From NCBI GenBank assembly GCA_033026295.1, contig CM065182.1, positions 18,164,215-18,228,214 of the forward strand: a stretch of DNA of 64,000 nucleotides, given 5' to 3'. Each line of letters opens with the position of its first letter. Within the stretch, counting starts at the first letter, position 1. The notes beneath the pieces are model-generated. The model did not search any database and had not been told where the DNA came from. It saw nothing but the letters and a program-made list of their open reading frames with translations. Shown here in pieces: positions 55,975-64,000 of this stretch. A program made the position numbers and the translations under genes. This DNA is from Channa striata (Eukaryota > Chordata > Actinopteri > Anabantiformes > Channidae).

Positions 55975-56820
55975 AGAGACAACAGAGAGCTTCACTCTGG
56001 CTGCTCAGCTTGACTGACCTGAGCACCAAGGCGTTCCAACTTAAAGACAGTATCGAGTTTCAGTTCCAAGACTTTTAACTACCACATTGTTGAATTGCCT
56101 TTGTGACTGGTGCTCCGGTGTCAGGTTGATTTTAAAATCCAGTGTTTGTCTTCCTCATCACTTCACATCTCATTCTAAATATATATTTATAATGATATGT
56201 AGTAGTTATCAATGCTGAATGCAACATCTAGGACATGATGCATTTGAAAAACTGATAAAGACTGAATCCAAAGGCTTCCACTCAAGCCAATTCTGTCATC
56301 ACCTGAACAGGAAGCACATCCTGTATGCACAGAGGTTATAACCTGTTGACACTTCTGGCATCAATCAGAATCACAAAGGTGCTGATCCTGCCCTCCCGTT
56401 GTGTGCCCGATACTGCCAGGCAAGCTAAATCTACCGCAAACAGATAGTCCTGCGGATTTCACAGCTTGCTTTTGTTTATTGTATTTCCTGTCTCTATTTG
56501 GCCAAAGCAGGCTCAGACAAATGGCCTGAAAGCACAGCACTCGGTACAACAATCACCACCTTCAGCACTAGCTGTCGCAGTAACAAATTACACGTGCTTT
56601 AGGTGGACTTTCTGTATCGCTCAGCCTCTTCTTACAATAATTATGCCAGAAACAAATGCGTGAATAGTTACTCACCTGAACAGTTGCACAGGATCACAGT
56701 AATTAAGTTGCTGTATCTGAACACACGCAGAAGTAGAAAGCTGCAGTTAATAACCCGTTACCAGTTTAGACATGTACACATTCAGCACATCCAAATCAGA
56801 GTTTGAACCCATGTCAAAGG
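55975..56820. other. trpv1 3' UTR and convergent spacer with fam222b
   Basis: Follows the trpv1 stop. There is no perfect AATAAA nearby, though AT-rich stretches around 56175-56210 could serve. No further exon is seen before the probable fam222b 3' end. Confidence 0.45.
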
Positions 56821-58725
56821 ATAAATTAGAACTTTATTTTATTATTACAATATTACAAAAAGAGTAGCACAACTCTCACACTCTTCCCCCTTATCTGTCG
56901 TACAGATGACAAAAGAGGCTCAAGGACCTTCTTCCATTTCACAGCAATAGTACAAGAAACAAAGAAGAAAATAAATTTTAAATAACAAGCAAATCAAGTC
57001 ATATAAATAGTCACAACTGCAAACTGAAGCTTTGAAACTTGGGAAAAAAAAAATGTTACAGCTCTGTAACTACACATTGCTAAAATATATAATTACAAAA
57101 TATTACTCCTTTTCTTTTCATAATAAAGAATCTCTAAGGAATTGCTCATCTATTCAACAAAACTTCGTTAAAACAAAAAGACCAGAAATAAAAATGCTAT
57201 TTCTGTGTATCCTTACATCTTCTTTCTCCTTGTTGTTTGGGGTTTTGAATAAAACCATGCTCATTTTCAAAGGAAAGTCCAAGGACCAAACACTTAAGGC
57301 TTTTTAAGGGCTGTTAGGGAGTTAAGTGAACAAAACATGGGCGTCATTGTGTTTTTACACACGTGCACGCTCTCTCAAACACACACAAACACTCTCTCAC
57401 CCTTAACCGAACCCACATCAGCAGGCAACATTCACACACAATCATTAAACTTTAGTTACAGTAGTCTAGTATGTAAGCCAGTGTACGATAAAATAAACAA
57501 TGCATTTGCTGTTTCACTTTAAACTTAGAGTCGGTTTTCTGATCTTGCAAGTGATCAATTTGGTCTTTTTCAAGCAGACTTCACATCAGAATCAGTAGCA
57601 ACTACAAATAACTTAAATTCACTGAAGTTCCTGCTGTCGGGATCAAAACTCTGGTTAGGCTTGTAGTCTGATTCTACATGACATTAGTAACACTATTATT
57701 TCTTCCACTCCAGAATTTTGTCCTTAAAACTAGCCTTCAATAATGCAAAGCAAACAATATCAACATTCAAGTAATACATTTGTCATATCGTGGAAAAGGA
57801 AAAAAAAAAAATACAGTGGCACATAGTCATAACAGTGTTTCCTTTGTGTTTACTTGACTTTGGCCATTTTAAGGTATGAGAGTTAAGCTTTCATGACTGC
57901 TTCTGAACTTGGATCTTGTTACCAACAGTCGTGGCACTGACAAAAGTATTTTTTAAAACACCTGAATTAATTGCATTTTAAGTAGTACAGCAGAACATCA
58001 TCTTTTCAATACATTGTCTCCCTGCTGGACCCTTATTATGTACAAACATTGTGATTACATGCTTCCTTAACTGACAGAGGAATCAATGTTGAATATTACA
58101 CAAATAAATAAGTAAATTTAAAGAGAATAAAAGGTTTGTGTACAAGTGCATGACAGGCTTCTTGAACTTTACTTGAGCGTCTGATGCTTTTGGACTTGAA
58201 TAAAATAATTATTCTGACTTCAAGTGATTGCGTTTAGATTTTTTTTCCTTTTTGGAATTTTGAAGTTGCTGAGATTAGTGTTAAGACCTAAATAAAACAA
58301 AAACAAAAAAGTAAAAGCCACACAACCCATGTCAACAAAACACTGATTAGTAGATTTCTTCTAGTAGATCTGTTTATGTTTTTTTTCCCATGCATTAAAA
58401 AAAGATTTACCATGATGTTTGAAGTACAAATAACATCAAAATCTGTTTAGATTCAGATACACAGGTAGACAAGTATGAAAAACATGAAAACATTTCCTCA
58501 AGTGACAGGTAAACGCACTCAGAGTAAAAGTAGCAATTGATCACTTGCAAGATTAAATAAAAAAAAAAACAAACAAAATTACTGCTCTTCATTAAATATA
58601 TTAATTTACCCTCTTCAACATTAACGGTCATTTGTTTAAGTTATCAGTTTAGATTTATTTATGCGTTTCCTCTCTTAAGACTAAACAAATGGGTTTGATA
58701 ACTGTTGTGTAGACAAGGCCATAGC
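56821..58725 (-). other. fam222b: Probable long 3' UTR of fam222b
   Basis: About 1.9 kb downstream of the fam222b stop on the minus strand, AT-rich, ending near minus-strand AATAAA signals at about 56833-56840. Mammalian FAM222B also has a long 3' UTR. No competing gene is seen. The extent is inferred. Confidence 0.5.
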
Positions 58726-60440
58726 TTATCTGTACCCTGGATGCTGGATGAGAGCGGTTCTGCCATCCCCGATCTCTGGACCTACCCTTAGAGGAGGCCT
58801 GTGCATCTTGCCCATCAACCCTAGATTCTGATCGCGGAAGTAGGGCGTCTGGAAGTCCCCACCCAAATAATCTGCTGTTTGCATCAGAGTAGTCTGGGCA
58901 GAGGAGGAGCTGGATGAGGAGCTTGTTCCTAGCCTGTAATGGGGAGCCCCAGGGGGCCCACAGTCTAGTGTGGTGCCCCCTGCAGGGCCCGCCCCATGGA
59001 ATGGCATGGCTATGTCCTGAGACCCGGAGCTGTCACTGTTAGGTGTGGGTAGGATGCTGTTGTTCCACATGTGGGACTGGAAGTAGTGCCCATTAGTGTA
59101 GTGGGCCATGGGACCGGTCATGCTGTTGTTGTTGTTGATTGGGGGAGAGGGGGTGGGCCTTTCTACGGAAGGTTTCAGTGTGTAAGGCTGACCCACACAC
59201 ACCTCTGCAGGGTAGCCCATACCCTTAAAATGGAAGGCGGGGTCCCTGGAAGGCTGCTTGCAGAGGTGGGTTCCACCGTTCTGAATGTGGGATACATGAG
59301 CCAACTGGTGCTGATTCCAAGAATGCATCTTCTGCTGCTGTGCGTTATGTTGTATCTGTTGTTGATGCAGGTTCGGTTGTGGATGCAGGTGCTGCTGCAA
59401 GTGGTGTTGCTGTTTGAGATCCGTGTGGTTGGAAGGCAAGTGGTTCATAGCAGCCACGGTGTGCGGAGGGTGAGCTCCACCTGGGGCCGTGGATTTCTCT
59501 TGAGGGCCAATAATGCAGTTGGGTGGGGGGAAGCCAGGGGTGGCAGGGTTGCTGTGCATGGACACCCTGGAGCAGGCGCTGATAAGCAGATTGCGACTGA
59601 TGGGGCTGGGGTTGGCGATCTGGCCCTCACACAGGGAGGTGACTCCTGCACCTTGTGCTCGAGCTTGGCAGAACTGGTTAATCTGATGCACAATTGTGCT
59701 CAGGTCAGCCTGGCGGCCCTGGTGCAGCCCGGCAGCCATGGAGAGTGGAATGGTTGAGGTAGAGACGGTAACATTAGGCGGTGCATCGCCATCTGGCAGC
59801 TTTCTGCCACCTTGCAGGCCAGGTGGTGGCTGCTGCTGAAGGTGCTGCTGCTGAAGCATGACAGTAGGGGGTCCCTGTGGATGGCCGAGGGCTGGATGGT
59901 GAGACAAAGTCTGATGTCTGGGTGGGCCCTGAGGGTGCTGGGCCATGGGAGGAGCATGTCTGAGGCTCTGCGTATGACCCTGCTGCTGAGGGAGGGAGAT
60001 CTGTAAAGTCTGAGGAGGGTTCTGTGGTTGAAGGGGTAAATTCTGCTGGGGCTGAGGGAGATTCGGCAGAGGTGGGTGGTGGTCTAAAGTGCTGGTTGAA
60101 GCCGGTTGGTACGGTCCAATGGGAGGGTTCATGATGACTTCAGTGTGCAAGCGAGCCCTGCTGCCGTTAAAATCTTTTACAATGCCTTTGACTACGGGCA
60201 CCTTGACAATGGCGAGGAGACCTGTCTTGGCACTCGCCTGAGATGAAGGGTAAGGGCTGTAGCGTTGGCCTGACGTATCCAGCCCGTTGACCGTACGCCG
60301 TACGTGGTTTCGCTGGGGGACCTTGACGCTGTTGGGGAAGATTTTGATGGTAAGGGGGTTGTTGGCAACCTTCTTAGCATATGCATCCAATTCTGCTGGG
60401 GTTGGAAACGGAGTGGATCTCATCCTTTGTGTGGTGTCCC
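58726..60440 (-). CDS. fam222b: FAM222B-like protein, large terminal coding exon (5' part outside or unplaced)
   Basis: Function is poorly known; mammalian FAM222B is a low-complexity protein without a defined domain. The exon begins after the minus-strand acceptor CCCCAG at 60441, and phase predicts a split tryptophan (T|GG GAC) before DTTQRMRSTPFPTPAELDA. Conserved blocks are AYAKKVANNPLTIKIFPNSV, VNGLDTSGQRYSPYP, DAPPNVTVSTSTIPLSMAA, DLSTIVHQINQFCQ, CEGQIANPSPISR, PTPNSDSSGSQDIAMPFHG and the C-terminal IQHPGYR. Between them are long Q-, H- and P-rich stretches. The frame stays open upstream to 60678, but those residues look like intron, including a poly(F) run from a homopolymer. Mammals start about 27 residues further upstream in another exon, which I could not find in 60441-64000; an internal start at the first Met (MRSTP) is the fallback. 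Confidence 0.93.
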
Positions 60441-63400
60441 CTGGGGTGGAGGAGAGGAGAGGACAGGGCAGGACAGGACATAAGTGAGATGGAAAGCAAG
60501 AAGAGACAGAATTGGGGAGATAAAGAGAATGAGAAGTGAACCACAACGAGAAAGACAACCTAATCCATGTAAAAGTATATTTGCCAAAAAAAAAAAAAAA
60601 AAAAAAAAATCTAAACTCATCAGCTGTAATCTGAGCTGCTGAGAGGAACCTCACTTGGACAGCACTCTCGTATTCCACACTTCACTGTTTTCCCTTCTAA
60701 AACCCCTCAAAGCTCCCATGTCATGAGGCCAAAAAGAGAGATTTCTGATCTCATTCTCAGCTGAGCTATTGCAGTAGACACAGCCTCAGTCTAAAATCCA
60801 ATTTTGTGGTAGTGTCTGTGACTTTGAGGTCAGGAGCTTTCAGTGACCTTAATTGACGCAGCATCGGGGCAAACAAAAAGTATGCAGCTGAGGGGTGTGT
60901 GTTTGTGTGTGCGTGAAGGGGGTGGGGATTTTAATGCTTGCTACTAAATCCCAAACTAAACAAAGAATGATCGAGGCAGTGACGGTCCCCTGTGGCTGCT
61001 TTGGGGAGAAGGAAAGAAAGAGATAGACGCAGAGAGCTGAGCTCCATGACAGCAGACAAGTAATCAGACACAGCAGCAGCGTCTCTGATCTGCGGCAACA
61101 CCTCCCAGGCCTCAGCTCACAGACATTTGTTACACCTGCTATACACCAAGGCTAAATTTAACAATGCCAAAGTGTCAATGCGAACATGCTTATGTGTATG
61201 TGCATGTATGAGTGTTTCTTTTATGAGCCTGCTGAAAATCTGCAACCAGATCACGCAGGTGTCAGCGTCTTGTACATAATGCACCCACTTTCAGTCCGTG
61301 TAGATGGGTTTAATTTAACACAGAGTGCTCACTTCCACTTCCTATACTAACACAATAAATGCCGGGGTTAATCATTTTAGGGAATCTCATGTTTGTCTCT
61401 GTGCTTTCACCCATCTCGCGGTGCTCAGCTTCGCTAGCCTGACCTACTTAAACTACAGCTTTTGGGCTGGCCGACACGAGTGAAGCTCGTCCCTGCGAAG
61501 GATCACCATTTACTGAGCAATGTTTATTTCACTCTTCCATTATTTCTGAGAAGGGGACTTTTCAGTTCTGGTGAAACAGATGTCACTACAGCTACTTCTC
61601 TCTGTTGCTGGGTGAACAGTAATTTGAAATGCTGGCAAAGGTCTGCAGTTTCATGTGGCCGTGGCTGTTATGCTCAGTCTCACAGTAGGCAGATTGGGCT
61701 TGAGGGATGAGGCACTGAGCTGAACCGTGAGCGCTGACACGCCGGCACCAAGAGTTGTGCCAACTGGCTAATTAATTCCCGCTTTATTTGTGAACAGGAA
61801 ACAATGGGCAGCGATGTGCGGGGCCGCTATGGGGTGGCACACAAGGGGCTGCTGTGACGAAGTGTTCAGCCTGCTGATGGCAGCCTCATTAATGCAGGGG
61901 TCTGGGCCAAGGAGCTGGAGCTCGACATCCGCCATCACTGAGGTCTAATGTCTGCTGCTGAATAAATGCCAGGGTAAGCAAACACAGATAAATAACGCTT
62001 ACGTACACGCACACAGACATGCTGAGGATGGGCTTTACCTGTCAAATGCAGGTGGTGATTAATAGGCTTGTTGGAACGGATGCTTCAAATAATGACAAAG
62101 ACATACTAAATACATACAAAGCTGTTCGATTTTTACAGGGATGCCATCCAGTTTTCAGGGTATCGGTGGGCTATATTTGATATAGAATTCATACCATCAC
62201 AAGCAAAACTACACTCTGATGAATGCAACTTCACTATCAGTATTCTAGATATATTTAGACCCTGTGATACTCTGGCACTGCTTCAGCAACTGTTATCAAA
62301 ACCTCATGTCAATGTAGCAGTAGAAAAGGTTCTGAGTAGGTGGGAAGACAGTACCAACAGCTGTTGCCATGAATAAAACATCTTTTATTATTGAATAGGA
62401 ATTTGATCTTCTGGATGAAATCCGAATTGTGGACAACATGAATGGATGTGAAAGACCAGAGTAACTTTACAACTTTACACCACCTTATAGGATTTACTCT
62501 GCTCTGAGACACGTAGACTAGCTTTGTGGGGATATGTGGTCTGGTAAAAGAAGATTCATATAAGCATTGGAAGACTGTTGAAGCACTTTTCAGAGCAGCA
62601 GTTTTCATCAGTCAGAATAGGTTTTGGTTTCTGCAAAGGTCTCTGATTTGGAGTCAGACATGTTTAAATTTTTATGAATGAAATATCCACATAAAGATTT
62701 GTCTTTTAATAAAATGCATGACTATCCAGCTGTAGATATAATGAGATATATACATATCTATAACAAATAATAAGCTATTATTAATATTTTTTAGCTCTAC
62801 TGTTTTTAGAGAAATTAACAATTTAAAGAGAAGAATATTTTCACTTGCTTATAGATTGAAAAAATATAAGAAAAATAGCATCAGTGTGTAACTGTGTACA
62901 GTGCAGTTTCTCTGCCAGTGGCACTTGTGTAATGAGTTTTATGCTAAGTTTTAAGACTCAGGCAAGTAAGCAAAGAAAGCAATGTCAATGTCTGGAAACT
63001 GACCAATCCATTAAATTGGAAAAGGGATTATACATTGTTAACAAAGCTCAGGCAGGCATTGGGGAGGAAAGAAATCAGAATGAAGAGTTTAACAAAACTG
63101 CTGTAAAATGTGTAATGGAATCGGTAAATTAGTGTTTATAGTCGTTTCCCCTAGCAGTGGATAAAATCGACCTCTTGCTGTTGACATCTGTTTAAGGGTT
63201 CTGCCAGCTGTTGATTATGTGTACTAGTAATCTAGTCTAGCTTATTAGCGGTTCAACCCTAACCTAAAACCTGGATTAGTTGAAAAGCTTAAAGCATCAA
63301 GGAGGGGTTAATGAGGATATGACTGAAGCTTGTAGACAGCTGCTAGTGGCTATGAGCATATCATCTCTTAGATCTCCAGCTAAGTATGTTCCCAGAGAGG

Positions 63401-64000
63401 GAGCAAGGGGATAAGGCCAGGCTGGCCAAGCGTTAATTACCCCGCTGCTAGCTAGCTAGCTGGAACACAAGTGCACAGTCAGCAGCCACTAATTAAGGTT
63501 TCTTTTATTCAAACTACTGTTTTTATTGAACAAGGTTTAAGCAGCAGGGGGCAGGGGCTCATGCTGCTGTAGATTGCAATTTTCACACATGAGCAGGAAA
63601 TTGGGTCTGGAGCTTCAACATCAAATTAGACAACCCCTTACATTTATGCAGACTTTTAAACAGAGCACCCCATGCTGATGGATCAACATTTCAAGACCTC
63701 TAGAAGATGAAAAATATTTTATGGAGAGGAAGAGAAGATGGCCGTTTTTGATCTCTGTAGGGACTGAGATGTGAAAATCAGCCAAGTGGCTCAGCTGTAC
63801 TCAATGTTTGTTCTGGCTGTAAGAACTGAGGGCCAAGGGCCACTTCTTAGTACTTTAGTCATCCTGCCTGGGGGATGAGCTGTTGTCTTTGTGACCCACT
63901 GTCTTTATGCCTACCTGATCTACTCCTCTGACAGCCATCGTCTGTTAATAGTCACTCCCTGATGATAAGTAGAGCAGCTGCTCTGCCCTTGCCTCTGATG
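60441..64000 (-). other. fam222b upstream intron, no exon identified
   Basis: Presumed intron of fam222b. It includes a 24-base A run at 60586-60609. Two moderately GC-rich, repeat-free stretches (about 61730-61970 and 63230-63500) carry TAATTA-type motifs and look like possible conserved non-coding elements, but this cannot be judged without alignment. I could not find the expected upstream coding exon. Confidence 0.45.

Noticed and set aside
59071..59757. 228-residue plus-strand frame inside fam222b
   Set aside because: Antisense shadow of a GC-rich, Q/H/P-rich exon; the minus-strand protein is clearly conserved.
60441..60678. In-frame extension of fam222b upstream
   Set aside because: It contains a homopolymer-derived phenylalanine run and lies beyond a good acceptor; treated as intron.

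Overview
The window is genomic DNA from a teleost fish, probably a percomorph-type fish with a fairly compact genome. Genes are split by GT-AG introns and separated by AT-rich spacers with microsatellites and worn transposon pieces. The proteins are vertebrate, and repeats such as a Tc1-like element, a tRNA-derived SINE and a LINE tail are of types common in fish genomes. No bacterial, viral or CRISPR-type system is present. The species cannot be fixed from sequence alone.

Layout, left to right: ncor1 (minus; first five coding exons, continuing off the left edge); a 7.7 kb stretch holding its probable 5' non-coding intron and promoter, with a Tc1-like remnant and a SINE; pigl (plus, seven coding exons, complete); cenpv (minus, four coding exons, complete); two polyubiquitin genes head to tail (plus), the first with frameshifts in its 3' half and the second a clean three-unit gene; p2rx5 (plus, eleven exons, complete); emc6 (minus, one coding exon); shpk (plus, seven exons, complete); trpv1 (plus, fifteen coding exons, complete); fam222b (minus, large last exon and long 3' UTR, upstream part missing). 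I joined exons by hand. For every multi-exon gene given as complete, the exon lengths sum to a multiple of three and phases agree at each junction.

The genes do not form a pathway. They are a conserved-synteny block: ncor1-pigl-cenpv-ubb corresponds to a human 17p12-p11.2 cluster, p2rx5-emc6-shpk-trpv1 to a 17p13.2 cluster, and fam222b to 17q11.2. The points most worth checking are the polyubiquitin array, where clustered homopolymer contractions suggest either real decay or a mis-polished tandem repeat; near-identity of ubiquitin units across the two loci; TRPV1 substitutions at vanilloid-pocket positions; and a 32-base pigl exon. I found no convincing previously undescribed system.
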